This document shows positions 10,352-22,300 of a stretch of DNA of 55,853 bases, one piece after another; positions within the stretch are counted from its first letter, which is position 1, and the number at the start of each line of letters is the position of its first letter. The notes beneath the pieces were generated by a model. It ran no database searches. It had not been told where the DNA came from and saw nothing but the letters and a program-made list of their open reading frames with translations. Source of the DNA: Gnetum montanum (Eukaryota > Streptophyta > Gnetopsida > Gnetales > Gnetaceae); the NCBI GenBank assembly GCA_015680685.1, contig MNCI01003413.1, positions 446,592 through 502,444 of the forward strand, written 5' to 3'. A program made the translations under genes and the position numbers.

Positions 10352-11602
10352 AAGTGGCCTTCCCCACGACTGAGGTTTTTGCCACTATGGTTGGACACAG
10401 TATTTTTGTACAAACTCTGGATGTAACATTCCTTCCAAATGCTCATGTAAATGTGACAAGATTGGAAATTGACATTTGGGGTGATCGTACAAGAAAATAT
10501 TACATTGATATGTATGATTGGCAGTTGAGTTCTTATCGTTATTCTCTTCAACCCTTCTTTCTGATTGTCGCATGGTGTCCTGTCCTATTTCTCGATTTGG
10601 CATAGTTCATCCTCTAATAATGTTGGCATATTCTCTACATCTTTTATGTACCCAGTTTGTCATCTTATTAATCTTTACCTCAATTTCATCTAGTGATTGT
10701 AGGATTGGCAAAGATAATTCCACCTCCTTGAAGTGAGTTGATTTCTCCTCTTCATGGTCATGGATCCTTGTTAAGTTGAGATTTTGGTCCTATTGAGAAC
10801 CTTCAACATTCTCCCATTTATTTATTTATCCTTCTTATTTTTCTATCCTCTTAATAAGCTCTTGGAGTTGATGGGTTTCTAGCTCACATAGTTGACCTTG
10901 GGCGTACATCCCTAGGGTCTCCCTTTTTTCATTACAGAGCCCATCTACGATATGGTACATTAGCCTCTCCTCGGAGAACCCATGGCCTGGGTAGTTTTTT
11001 AACAGTGCATGATATCTTTCTAAGAACATGTCCAAGGTTTCATGTTGCACTTTTTTCCATTTTTGGATTTTTCTCCTCAAGGCTAACACTCTCGCATAGG
11101 TTTGATATCTTTCGTTGAAAATTTCTACCATTGTCGACCAACGTTAAATTGATTTTGGTTGTAATGACCTATACCATACTTTTTCTTGGCCCACGAGTGT
11201 CAGAGGAAAGAGCTTAAGTTTTTGCCACCCATTATCAATATTGTTCCATGTACAGGAACTGTAGAAGGCTTGTAAATGTTGTTGTGGATCTGAATCATAG
11301 CTTCCTAAAAACTTGGGAAAGTTGTTTAAATCAAGCATGGGTAGACAACTTTCCTTACGATGCATGCGGGCTATTTGAACAGCCTCTTGTATTTCCGTTA
11401 AGCTTGTAGTAGCTAGTAGGGGTTCATCGTCATTGGGTAAGTTATGCTTTTGTGCATTGGGATGATGTTGTCTTCATTTATGTTTATAAGAAACCCCCAC
11501 CTCAAGTTGTGTACTCCAATCTTCATTGTCATAATATTCATTGGTTCTCCAATGAACTGCCTCACTAGATATGGCATTATTATAGTCTTGTAGGAGAGGC
11601 AT
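10352..11602 (-). pseudogene. gag: gag of A2 (inverted copy, C-terminus cut)
   Basis: Minus-strand gag, close to the gag of A. The start corresponds to 11602, the leader and primer-binding site lie just upstream, and the capsid-like core is at about 11365-10850. The zinc-knuckle region near 10420-10460 has lost two cysteines to Phe (C-x2-F...F). The frame is broken at about 11144 and within 10600-10835. It ends where it meets the truncated LTR of A at about 10351. The corresponding gag position in A is about 7080, so roughly 1.4 kb is present twice in inverted orientation. Confidence 0.75.
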
Positions 11603-11720
11603 GGTTGTGAATCATGTGTGACTTAATTGAATTTAATTTAATTTATTTTCTAAAGGATATATCATTAATACTTGTTACAACAATCTTGTATGATATAACT
11701 AATCTAGACAACTAGCACCA

Positions 11721-11739
11721 CCCCCAACAACGGCGCCAA
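11721..11739 (-). other. tRNA-Asp-type primer-binding site of A2
   Basis: The minus strand reads TTGGCGCCGTTGTTGGGGG directly after the LTR end TCATCA. It is close to the TGGCGCCGTTGCCGGGG site of Athila/Tat Ty3 elements. Confidence 0.85.
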
Positions 11740-12634
11740 TGATGAGTGGCGAGGTACCCCTACACTCAACAATACGAATATGAGCGTTCATGCATGATAC
11801 GATTGAACTTCATGGATAGGCTAGTTGTGGTATCTAGATAATTACATGTTGATCATAGTTCATTGTCTTCCCACCTGGACTAGTATTTTCTTTGTCACGT
11901 ATGGTTTAGTCTAGAGTGAGGCGTATGATGTGATCCTAAACTAGTGCTACTCCTAGAGACAATGGAAAATAATCTTGATTAAACTAATAAGAAATAGGAA
12001 ATGAAGTCTCAGCTAGCCTAAGTGTGATGAGAATCCATTCCTTAATCATCCGTACACATCTTGGACCTCGTGCACGACTACTACTGGGATTACCAAGCGT
12101 AGATCCTAGGTATGCTACTGGATTACCATGTAGTCACACTTAAATGCTTGTGATTGAGTCATACTCATTCCGCATTTAACAACAGGAATAGTAAATGATG
12201 GTAAAGAAATATTATTGAAGAAAATAATAAATAACAATAATAATTAAACAATTAAAACTAANCGAAGAAAATAATAAATAACAATAATAATTAAACAATT
12301 AAAACTAAGTGAATGTTGTAATGATGAAGTAATCTCGATCTTTTTTTCTAGTCATGTGCATGTCCAAGTACATCACACTTGAATAAAGGTGTCGTACAAT
12401 TACAAGCATCACACTATGGGCATGCACTGGGAAAATATTCTAACTCTTGCGAGAACAAACTACAAGAGCTTCGCTACAACTACTTGAAAGATGCCTAAGT
12501 GCGGTGGGTGCACGCTTATTTATAGGCTAGAATAGACATTGTGTATACGGGGCTGCGTATATCGGGCCATGTATACAAGGCCTAGTATACGCAGCAGGCT
12601 TAATATACGGGGCCTAGTTAATCATGATTCATCA
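11740..12634 (-). repeat. 5' LTR of A2
   Basis: 895 bases with TGATGA...TCATCA termini, inverted relative to 9542-10351. It carries the GTATAC-rich U3 (about 12537-12620), a TATA box (minus strand near 12525) and an AATAAAG-like signal. A 45-base duplication around the N at 12262 (12217-12261 and 12264-12308) inflates its length. The outer end abuts the coiled-coil ORF of B at 12635. Confidence 0.85.
12217..12308. repeat. 45-base duplication around one N (assembly join)
   Basis: 12217-12261 and 12264-12308 are identical, with an N at 12262 between them, inside the LTR of A2. The LTR of A has one copy, so the second is probably an assembly artefact. Confidence 0.8.
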
Positions 12635-14526
12635 TATGCTGAAATACTCAAGTCAGCACCACCAAAGAAAGATCAGGTGGAAGAAAAAATAGGTGCTAGG
12701 AAAACCACATAGACTACTGTACAACAACAACAAGTGGGATCCAATGGTTCGCAGTAGGATCAACAACAACAATAACAATAAGAATAGTAGTAGCAATGAG
12801 TTTGACCATCACCACCATAGGATTATAGGCCATCCATGAGTCATCTACAACATATTGTAGAGACTATCAGTTAGGCACCATGTGAAGAGACCAATCTCTA
12901 CAATGTTACTGATAGTGCCATTCATCCCACAATTTCCACAAACCCTACAAGTGGAAAAATATTCTTATAGTTAGGATGAGAGGCCAAATGGTCACAACAA
13001 GTTTTTGAAAATGTTACATCATTCCAAGTGGTGCTTGAAACCAAAGAAGGAGCCATAGTTTTGGTTATGTAGCACCAGGATGCAGTAGGAGCAGTTGAAG
13101 TGAGCATGGACCACATCAAGGAATTATTCGTTTTACATGTTGTGCCACCAATGGATCTAACTAGAGCTAGGGATGCTCAAATGTTAGCTAGTACCTCAAT
13201 GACTCTTGTCAATCATGAATATGTGATAGATCAACTGCTACAAATTGGATAGGTGATGACAACTTTTCTTGACATCCCAAGTGATGTCACTATAGTATAG
13301 TCAGATTAATAACAACCAAGAATAAGCTAGTCATGGTAAAAACTAAGCTAGAGCATGTAGAAAATGAAATTTTCAAACTACAAGAAGAGCTCACAAGCTT
13401 GAGGGCTGAACATAGAGATCCTACTCAATATGTTGTGCCTAACCATCTAGAGTAGTTTAGAATAGAAAAAATTAATCATTTGATAAAGCAAAATAAGTAG
13501 ATTAAGAATGAGAAGGAGAACGCAGTGTGGAATTCCTCCATAGTAGACGTGGAGACACACATGCTAAGGCACTCATCCTAGCATAAGAAGAAAATAAACA
13601 ACTCATTGCAGATAATACCAAATTGACTAAAGTGGAGAACCAAAAGAACATTGTTAAGGAGAGCATCCATTAGTTGAGAGAATAGCTAATGAGAGTCAAT
13701 TTGAATATGACATAATTAGCAAGAGAAAATAGAACCCTCTCAATGGAGGAGGCATGTGCAATTAGACAAAAATCTACTATTGAAATCAGCGCATGGTAGA
13801 ATGAAGCTAAAAAGCATGAAAGGCTCAAAGAACACTTTTGTGAACATGTGGGCATGTATAAATAAATTAATGAGAAGGAGATCCAAATGGTAAAAGCCAA
13901 GATCAATTCCATATTAGCATAAAATCTATATTGACAATCCATCTTAGATAGCTATGCTCATGTCCACCAAGTGAAAATCAGAAAAAAAAGACATACGAAT
14001 GGAAGATTCGAAAGAATACATGGGGTTAGCTAACCTTTGTTATGTTAACTTGGCCATGTTGATAGTAGGCATGCCCAAAAACAAGCTTGAACAACACGTA
14101 GCAACCACATATGCATTATATGAAAAGGAGTTTGTGGACTAGAAAGATGCTCTACAAAAAATTTAGGTGGTAAACTCTAAACTAGAAGTAGTTAAGGCTG
14201 GCTACCAAGGGCATAAAGATGTTGCAACAAAATTGGTCCAAAGACTATTTGACTATCATGAGTTATGAGCCAAGGCTAGAGCATTTGAAGAGGAAAGAAG
14301 GTAGTTTGCAGCATGGCACATTAAAGCCAATCATATGTTTTCATAGCTACCATGTCCATGGGATGTACCAACTCCATCACACATTGCACAATAGGCATGA
14401 ATGGTACATGATCCCAAAATGAAAGAAAATAAGCTTCAAGCACTACTCAATAGATATAAGTTTCAAAAGCCTAAAATTATGGGGAAGTAACTAATGGAAG
14501 AGCCACCACCACAAGGCACTACATAA
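12635..14526 (+). pseudogene. main part of the coiled-coil ORF of B
   Basis: A long decayed frame, interrupted mostly by TAG stops. From the N-terminal side: a Lys/Glu/Pro linker, a Gln-rich tract (about 12720-12800, CAA/CAG runs), a globular-looking part (12880-13310) and a long heptad-like Glu/Lys/Leu/Asn stretch (about 13320-14480) that should form coiled coil. It ends EEPPPQGTT then TAA at 14524, like the ORF of A. Minus-strand relatives lie at 16998-18781. The 3' LTR of B follows 193 bases later, so the ORF sits in the env-like position. No signal peptide or membrane segment was identified, which argues against a true envelope protein. It is not a family I can name. Confidence 0.6.
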
Positions 14527-14710
14527 ATTACATCAAGCTTCATCCAGTTGTTTTGTTTGTCATGTCATAACTTGTGTCATTCTTGTAAAACACCACTACA
14601 ACATTTAGTGTAATCTCTATAGTTAAGTTAGTCATCAAAATATACCTCCAAATTTTGTAAGGAACTCTATCCTCATTTTTTTTAACTCAAGGATGAGATT
14701 TCAATCAATT

Positions 14711-14719
14711 TTGGGGATA
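14711..14719 (+). other. polypurine tract of B
   Basis: TTGGGGATA directly before TGATAAAG, preceded by the family-typical ACTCAAGGATGAG segment. Confidence 0.65.
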
Positions 14720-15598
14720 TGATAAAGTCGATTTTTGTTTAGCTACAATATCATAGCTATGATATCGTAGCTCTGATATTGTATCACTAGCTACGTCATT
14801 GTATATGCAATATCATGGAATATGTGCCAAGCTATAAATATAGCACTTAGGTGTATGGATTCACAATAGATTTCATTTCATAGTAGTGAAACTTTTTTAG
14901 TTTATTTTCATGAATTTAGTCTTTAGCACCTAGAAGTGTATGCCTGCAATGTAGTATTAAGTGATTGTACAGTGTCTTTATTCGAGTGAATTTTAGTTAA
15001 ACACAGTTCATAACTAGCAATAAAGATTGATATTGCTTATCATCATTGCAGCATCCACTTAGTTTTCATTCTATTTACTTAGAATAATTATTCTTATTTT
15101 TCCTTGTTAATCATTTACTTTATAGGCACTTTCTTTTACATGTAAAAAGTAAGTGGTATGAATACAACTAGTTTCAAGCACCAAGTGTAGTTATCTGGTA
15201 ACCCAGTAGTGTTATCACTTAGTATGCCCAATAGTGGTATACTTGGTAATCCTAGTGATAATTACATGATTTAAACGTGTGTATGATAAACTAGGACCAA
15301 ATATCCATCACATTAGGATAGAATAGGTTTTTTTACTGCTTTACTTAGACTTAGAAACTATTTCCATTTCATCATGTTCACTAGGAGTAGCAATGGCCCA
15401 AAAACATCAGTTATCATATACCTCACTATGAGCTAAACCATACACATATACTTCACTAACTCCATATGGAGAGACAATGGTCTTGAACTTAAACTAATTA
15501 CTAGCATATTCACATTGCCTCATCCATGGATTATGATCTGGTCACATGTGAACACTTGTAACTTGTATAGTTGGGTGTTGAATTGCTTCACTACTCAT
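14720..15598 (+). repeat. 3' LTR of B
   Basis: Begins TGATAAAG and ends near ACTACTCATTG, a decayed TCATCA. U3 (14745-14815) carries repeated GATATC/ATATCAT palindromes. A TATA box (TATAAATA) is at 14833-14840 and an AATAAAG signal near 15021. It aligns with the LTRs of A and J from R through U5. Confidence 0.75.
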
Positions 15599-15911
15599 TG
15601 CTAAGCTAGCCTATGAACAATAAGTGATTATTCCATAACCTAGCATCACATTTTTGGATTATTTATATCAATAATTGAGATTACCAAACTAGCACACTAC
15701 TAAGTTTACTAAGTGGCTAGTTTCTAGGATTACCATGCTAATATGAGTTTAATATTCAAGGCTAAGTTACATGCATTCCACCATGAGTTTATGTGCATTA
15801 AGATATAGACATTAATTTAAATTTTAGTGGAAAGTAAATGATAGAAAAAATTAAAATCTATGCTAATTAAAACTATTACAATATGAATGAATCAATCTTG
15901 GTCTTTATCAC
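15599..15911 (-). repeat. partial inverted LTR (R-U5 part)
   Basis: The minus strand resembles the family LTR from the AATAAA-like region (near 15890-15911) through part of U5. It ends exactly where the terminus of LTR J begins at 15912, so J appears to have inserted into an older LTR at its polyadenylation region. Confidence 0.55.
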
Positions 15912-16779
15912 TAATGAGGAACAAGGATTCTCCAATGCCTAACCATACAAATCATGATCATACATAAGTGACCTAATTATATTCATAAATGAAACTAGTG
16001 TGTTATCTATGTAGCTAAGTATTCAAGCATAGGTTGTTATCTTCCCAATTACACTTGTGTGGCCCTAGTGCATATGGTTAAGTATAATTAACACATATGA
16101 TCTTGATGTTATTCAAGCTATGATGAAATAATATTAAAATCCTAATATACTAAAATTTAATTTTAACCTAAGCCAAGTTTAAGAAGTAAATATAATCTAG
16201 CTTTGCAATAAGTAATCATTCTTAGCTTGTTGTACATATCCTAAACTTATGCTAATGTTGTTGGATTATCAAGTATCTACTATTGGGCATATAAAGTGAC
16301 ACATTATTAGGATTACCAAACTTTAATATATTTATGCTTGAAACTAGTTGTATACATGTTACATAATTAATGTATGATGAAATATAAATTACAGGCTAGT
16401 GCATAATGTAGCGATGGTTAAGCTAAATTTCATAAAAATAAAGTGCATTGGAAGTAAAATCTAAACTATGGTAAAGTGCTATAATGGAAAGAAATAATCT
16501 TAATCTTTATTATTGATCATGTAATGTATCTAGGTATATATTACTTGACTAAAGACTCTATTCAATTATTTTACACAATGTTGTAGATGCTTGCTGATAA
16601 TTCTAACTTCTACAGAAAAAAACTACAAGAGTTTGACTAGGTTATTAATCAAAAAGATGTCCTAAATGCAACTAGTGTGCACATTTATATATGCATTTCT
16701 TACAACTATTTCAACATTGATACATCAACACAAGTCCTTCAATGTAACTACATTGATACAAACTAAAGATTTTTTATCA
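15912..16779 (-). repeat. 3' LTR of J
   Basis: 868 bases, minus strand, from TGATAAAAAATC (16779) to a decayed terminus TAATGA on the plus strand at 15912. U3 has two copies of a CATTGATACA motif (16700-16779). The primer-binding side is not preserved next to it, so it is the 3' LTR, consistent with the coiled-coil ORF on its right. Confidence 0.7.
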
Positions 16780-16792
16780 TTCCTTGACAACT
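16780..16792 (-). other. decayed polypurine tract of J
   Basis: The minus strand reads AGTTGTCAAGGAA before the LTR start, after the conserved ACTCAAGGATGAG segment (about 16800-16815). It matches the position and context of the tracts in A, B and E. Confidence 0.5.
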
Positions 16793-16997
16793 AAGTAAAG
16801 CCTCATCCTTGAGTTAAAGAAATTAGGTTAGAGCTTGTTTACAACATGTGGGTATGACTCTACTAACTAACTAACTTGAGTGTTGCATTACGAAACTTAG
16901 TTGAGTACTTTTAATTCAAAAAAATGACAAAAGTGTGAACAAATTTTTCTTATAAAACTTATGCAAACAACTACAAAAATATCCAAGGTATATGCCT

Positions 16998-17480
16998 TAA
17001 TTCTTGCCTAGTAATTATAGCTCCTTTAGTGGCTACTCATTCCTTGGTGATGATTGTGGCTACACTAATATTACCTTCATCTTAAATGCATGGATTAAGG
17101 CCCTCATCTTCTCCTCTTTAGTCCTTGGATCATCACTAATCTAGGCAAGTTCACCTAGATTCTTCATTATTAGTACTTCCCAAGGACAAGAAATAGTAGG
17201 AAACATCTCATAAGCATTACAAAACTAGAAAATAAAACATTTTCATACAATGTTAAATGACTTTACTATATCCTTTAGCTTCTAATAGTTAAACATTTTT
17301 CTAGTCAAGCCCTCTATTGTATCTCTCTTATTCATGAAATTGACCTTGAGGACTTCAAGCTCTACATTAATAATTTGTAACTTCTAGCATGCCTCTCAAT
17401 GGTGCTTATGTTCATTCTCAAATAATAAGTATGAGTTACCCACTTTTCTCTTCAACTTTGTATGAGATCGACTAATAATT
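16998..17480 (-). pseudogene. C-terminal part of the coiled-coil ORF (J)
   Basis: The minus-strand frame aligns with the end of the ORF of B (about 14050-14400). It shares a heptad-like Glu/Lys/Leu stretch and a PCPWDV/SCPWEV motif preceded by Met-Phe. Several stops and shifts break it. It lies directly upstream of the polypurine tract and LTR of J, as the same ORF does in A and B. Confidence 0.5.
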
Positions 17481-18781
17481 TGTTATGAAATATGACGTAA
17501 TAAAAACTCTAGATGGAACAATGAAACTACATAGAAAAATGCTAAGAAAAAAAATGAAACATTAAACAAACACAATACAGGAAAAATCATCGAGATACTT
17601 TCAAGAAATCATTCATGTCCATGGTAACGAAGGATTCTCATTATCAAAAGCAATAAGAAATTATATAAAGCAGCTTACTCTGTAATACAATAGGAGTATA
17701 CTATTGCTCTACAATCTATCAACAACAAGTTCTTACTCTGCAAGATACTAGAAACACATCCTTGCTTTAGGTTTAGTTGATCTTTTCTTTGGCCTCTACA
17801 ATGGACTTGCTACATTCACTACTAAAAATCCTCTTTAAACTCTACTACTCTCCATTGTAGCATCAAGTCAATGGTCCTCTATTGGATAATCCTTCTTGGA
17901 TTTTTCCCCCCTAGACTTTCCTCCAGCATTTTCTCCCAACTAATATCATTTGCAATCCCATCATATCTTCACATCATTTTGCTTGCCTATATACATGAGC
18001 CCTTATGATCACAAGTTTGTTAAATTTGGTCATTGCCCATAATGACCTTAGGACCCTTTAGATACATTGTAGAAAATATTTTCACAATGTCTTGAGACTT
18101 TTTAAATTGTCTCATACGAATTTCAACTTACATCATTACATAGTTAGCATGGTTAAAATGACATAATGTAGGTTAGTGATCTCCATGTATTCAATCATCT
18201 CTTTAATTTTTAAGTCCTTCATTGAGATCTTAGCATTATTATAGACATTCAGACCATAAAAAATGAGCTTCCACATCTCCTATTGGAGCTACTAAAGGAT
18301 CTCATTCATCTTATTCTTTTCCAATTGAATTTCCTTCTCATTGATTTTCTTTTACATATCCACATATTCATTGTAATTATTTTTGAGCTTTTCATATTTA
18401 AGGAATTTAGTTATCTAGGTGGAAATTTTAATGTGAACTTATGCTTGATTTGTTTTTCCTCATCCATTAAGAGATTTCTTATTTTTTTTGTTAACCTATG
18501 TATTTATACATGAACTTTAGCTAACTACTCTTGGAGATGCTTGAGGTATTTCTCTATTTATTCCTTTTGCTTCTCCATCTTTAGCAACCTCCTACTTTCC
18601 TTGGCAAGCTTTCAAAACTTCTTAGACATCATGTTGAGATTATTCTTTACTTTATTCAAAATTGCTTCTATCAAGAATGCATTCCAAGTGGTCTTTTCCT
18701 TTTTCATTTACACCTACTGCTACTTAGACTTTGATGATTCAAGTGCAACTTTAGCTTCTAATTTTTGTTTTATTAATTATG
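17481..18781 (-). pseudogene. further coiled-coil ORF pieces, rearranged
   Basis: The minus strand at about 18120-18500 contains a Glu/Lys-rich stretch with NEKEIQ and LHYV motifs, matching B at about 13820-14080. A Lys/Arg-rich RPKKRS segment near 17800 resembles the beginning of the ORF. The order does not match an intact ORF, so deletion or a second copy is likely. It ends at the insertion point of D. Stops are frequent. Confidence 0.4.
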
Positions 18782-18786
18782 CTTTC
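18782..18786. repeat. target-site duplication of D, left copy
   Basis: CTTTC directly before the LTR terminus. The right copy, 27728-27732, reads CTTTT, one transition away. Confidence 0.6.
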
Positions 18787-19646
18787 TGATGAATCACATT
18801 TTTCATCTACTCTAACATCAAGTACTCAATGTTGGAACCTCAACGTCAAGTATCTGATGTCAGGGCCAAGATGCGATGTCAAATATCCAATGTAATAGGG
18901 TATACACTAGCCTATAAATATAGCACTTGGGCTTATGATTTTCATATCAGTTTTTGTCATAGTTAGTGAAGCTATTGCAGTTTGTTTTCTCTAGAGTTAG
19001 AATATTTTTTGAGTGCCCACAGTAGGAATCTGAGTGTGTACAGATCTTTGTTCGAGCACTGATGTACCTTAGCATAGTAGTGTAATGAGAATAAAACCAA
19101 ACCCTTTTGATAATCCTTGTAGCACTAAGAATAAATTAATGTTTTCTTTAATGTACTTTACTTTCATACACTTTACTTTAATGCACTTTAATTAAGTAAT
19201 TAATTTCCAATTGTTAATGAACATAAGCATAACCACTTCAAGCATACGTGTAACACTTGGTAACCCAGGAACACTTAACGTTTGGTAGCCCAGCAATACT
19301 ATACGTGTTTAGGATGTATCCAAGAAAGTGGGACGAGTACTTGTGTTAAGCTAGCTAGGAAATGAATGAATTAGATCTTAAATTACTCTACCTTTCATTC
19401 TTGTTGTAGGTGATTAAACTTATAAACCATAAAATGATAAAAATCATGTACTTCAACTACACTTAAATCATATCCTTGAGCTTCACAAGTGTAATTTGGA
19501 AGACAATGAACATTCTTAATGTCCATTTCACTTCCTAGAGGAACTAGTGCACTGGAGAACTATAGGTTTGCAGAATTTGACTAGATGATGTGTGGATGCC
19601 TTAGTGATTCATATGGTTGGGTATAGGGGTTCCTTATCACACATCA
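18787..19646 (+). repeat. 5' LTR of D
   Basis: 860 bases, TGATGA...CATCA. U3 (18810-18900) has repeated GATGTC/CAATG motifs. TATA box (TATAAATA) at 18913-18920 and an AATAAA signal near 19090. A short CTTTACTTT-type repeat lies at 19140-19200. It aligns with 27113-27727 from R onwards. Confidence 0.85.
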
Positions 19647-19665
19647 TTGGCACCATTGCTAGGGA
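19647..19665 (+). other. tRNA-Asp-type primer-binding site of D
   Basis: TTGGCACCATTGCTAGGGA directly follows the LTR end. It differs from the canonical Athila/Tat site by transitions. Confidence 0.8.
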
Positions 19666-19738
19666 CCTTTTGGTTGTTTCATGAACTATCTAGGATTTAG
19701 TGAAAATAATTTAAAATTATTGGAATGAACCTAAGATC

Positions 19739-19830
19739 CATATCATATTTTACAATTACTACAACAAAAATTTAAAAGCACACNTCATATCATATTTTAC
19801 AATTACTACAACAAAAATTTAAAAGCACAC
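19739..19830. repeat. 45-base duplication around one N (assembly join)
   Basis: 19739-19783 and 19786-19830 are identical, with an N at 19784, in the leader of D. Same pattern as at 6793, 12262 and 23819. Confidence 0.8.
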
Positions 19831-19869
19831 TGAGTTTTTATCATCTAATTAAAAATTTCTTCTCTCATA

Positions 19870-21430
19870 GGAGTGCTTCTCTACCCAATTCTAATGGAGC
19901 TCATTAGTTGATGCCTCAACAATATCAAATGGTATACACTCATCTTGATGAGTGTGTACCTAATTTCACCTTCATCCTACATCAAGATGAATAGTTGTGG
20001 TGGCATAACATGGAGGGCAACATTTTGTTGCCACCTAATCAATCTATTCCTGCAATGCTTCACCAAATGCTTATCCATTTGGGTCTTTAGGAACATCATG
20101 TTGAGTATGTTGTGTAAGATAGTGATGCTAGTGATTATCATCCCATTGAGGCACAACATCTCCAAGATCGCCAATTAGAGTAACATCATGATTTTATGAA
20201 GGGAAAAGGATTTAATGATTCCCCATTCCTACTATACCAAATTAATGGTTGGAAACCCTTCTCTAGGGGTTTTCCATTCAGTGAAATTCCTCTCTTTGAC
20301 TTTGGTGATGGAGTTCAAAAGTAGAACCTGTAGTTTATAATTCACAATCTTGGTTCTAGTAAGAATGAATCCAATGACAAACAAGGATCCAAAGAGGTAA
20401 GTCAAGGCAAGGATGCGAACAAGAAACAAGATCATAATCATGATTACAATCATCAAAGAGATGGTAGTAGGCATCGTGATGATGTTAATCCTCCTTCTTG
20501 TTCACCTTCGTCATCTTCTTCTTCTTCTTCTTTTGGCTTTAATCACAACCATAGAAGGTGAAACCATGATGGAGGTGAGCAAAATGATCCATGGGATTGA
20601 AATGGCTGAAATGACCATTAGGAAAGGCAAGAACAAGGGCGTGGACATTCAAGAGAGGCACATTGCCATGAAAAAAAGGGTAGTAGAGGGCATTGTAGGC
20701 ACCATGATCAAGGCATGGAACAAGGAAGTTGAACATGCCTATCAAAAAGGTAAGGGCAAGATTACTACAATAGAAGAAGTTGTAGAAAGTGAATCAAATG
20801 ATGTTGGTGGTTGTGACATCTACCAATATGTACATCCTAATGGACGTTACCCCATAGTGTCACATTTATAAGAGTCTAGGGTGTATGCTTTGAATCCACG
20901 ACTAACACAAAGGTAAACATCTAGAAGATTACCTTATTCTCAAGGTAATTTTAGGTAGTTCCACTAGTAGTAGAAATATTATCCTAGTGGAACTCCATCA
21001 CAACCATATGAGTAGTATCAACTATGGCAGCAACCACAATCATGTGTCCTGGCACCACCAAGGTAGTAATACCCTTACAGACAACTTGATCCATATGGAT
21101 ACTATGTTTAGCAACCCTTGTTTCCACGTGAATCCTTTAGTCACGTTTCTACTTTCCAATCTCACTACTACTCTCCTGATAATTACCAAATGCATTCTCC
21201 ACATGCAAGGAGGGATACCACTTCTTACCCTTATCCTCCTCTCATTCCTGCAGATCTTCCTCCTCCAACCACATAGTTACCACCTACTCCACCTATGCAA
21301 GGTGAATTACCATCTTAATCATAACAACATAATGCTACTAGAGTTGTTAACCTACAACTAGTTAATTAACCAAGTGGTTTAAATACTCAATCAAAGAAAC
21401 GACCTTTCTTCTAAACACATAGTTCACCTA
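19870..21430 (+). pseudogene. gag: gag of D, core missing
   Basis: The N-terminal part (from about 19912) aligns with the first 60 residues of gag of E (YTH.DE..PNFTFILHQDE). A His/Ser/Arg-rich segment (about 20400-20580) matches 41863-42279 of E and includes a TCT/TTC run that encodes Ser. It then passes almost directly to the pre-knuckle segment KGKGKITT (about 20745). The roughly 0.9-kb capsid core found in E (about 41740-40950) is absent. The zinc knuckle at about 20812 has lost two cysteines to Tyr (C-x2-Y-x3-H-x4-Y). The tail is Pro/Gln/Tyr-rich. Frameshifts near 20740 and many stops are present. Without the core this Gag could not form particles. Confidence 0.7.
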
Positions 21431-21533
21431 AGCCCTCAAATACACCTAAAATTGACAACCTTGTTCCTTTTTCTTCCTCTATCTCAAATACCTTTGAGTC
21501 CCCTTCAAACCAAACATCACCTAGGATCCATAC

Positions 21534-22300
21534 TGTTATGTTTACTCACATTGTATCTGATTGGATCCATGCTGGAAACCTTTCTAAGAAGTTAGCAGAT
21601 CCTGGAAGTCCTCTGATTTATTTGCAAAGCACTAGGAATGAACTGTGCAAAGCTCTTCTCAACTTAGGTTTTGGTATCAATTTAATTTCTCATGATATGT
21701 ACACTACATAGAACTTTCCTCCTCTCAAGAAGAGTAATATCATATTAGAATAGGTAGAATAGTTCATCACTATTCCATTAGGACTAGTGGAAGAAATTAT
21801 GACCATTTTCTATGGGTGGTCTTATCCTATTGATTTCCTAGTGATCAAGGTGGAGAGCTGCAAAGGAGATTTCCCAATCATCATGGGAAGAGCATGGCTT
21901 AGCACCATTAATGCAAGAATGGACATCAAATATCTTTCCTTATAAATATCTAAAGAGATGAATTTCAAAAGACTGAGAAGAAGTGTGTTCCATGCATCGC
22001 GTATAGTGATACAGGGTGCAATTTTGTGCAGAAACTCTCGGTAGTGAAACCACTATCTATCTCTACATGCTAGTAGTGTGCACTAGAAGAAGAAATTCCA
22101 ATGTGTCTATATGTAGTAGCCACAAAATAAGAGGACACCTAGTGGTTGACCACTAATTTTAAGAGTAGCACACTTTACATGGAACTGACTAAGAGCTTAA
22201 CATGTGTATATGTCATAGGCATGGATAAACCATAGAAATTTTATCATCAACTCTCTAATGATGCAAATGATTATACTTAGTGGGAAGAGTTGGAAATTCT
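21534..22300 (+). pseudogene. retropepsin-like protease of D
   Basis: Aspartic protease segment of the polyprotein. The active-site turn, ALLDLGSRVNLI in E, is ALLNLGFGINLI here (about 21652-21690), so the catalytic Asp is Asn. Further on, the family-conserved FPIIMGRAWL stretch is kept (about 21880). Stops occur at about 21709 and 21751. The linker to RT follows, with PLELK and similar residues. Confidence 0.7.

Noticed and set aside
12715-12800. CAA/CAG microsatellite as a separate repeat
   Set aside because: It lies in frame inside the coiled-coil ORF and is better read as its Gln-rich tract.
20413-20740. First part of the 152-residue plus-strand frame, rich in Ile/Leu/Met
   Set aside because: Comparison with E shows the real gag frame here is Ser/His/Arg-rich. 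Only the last third of this frame is gag.
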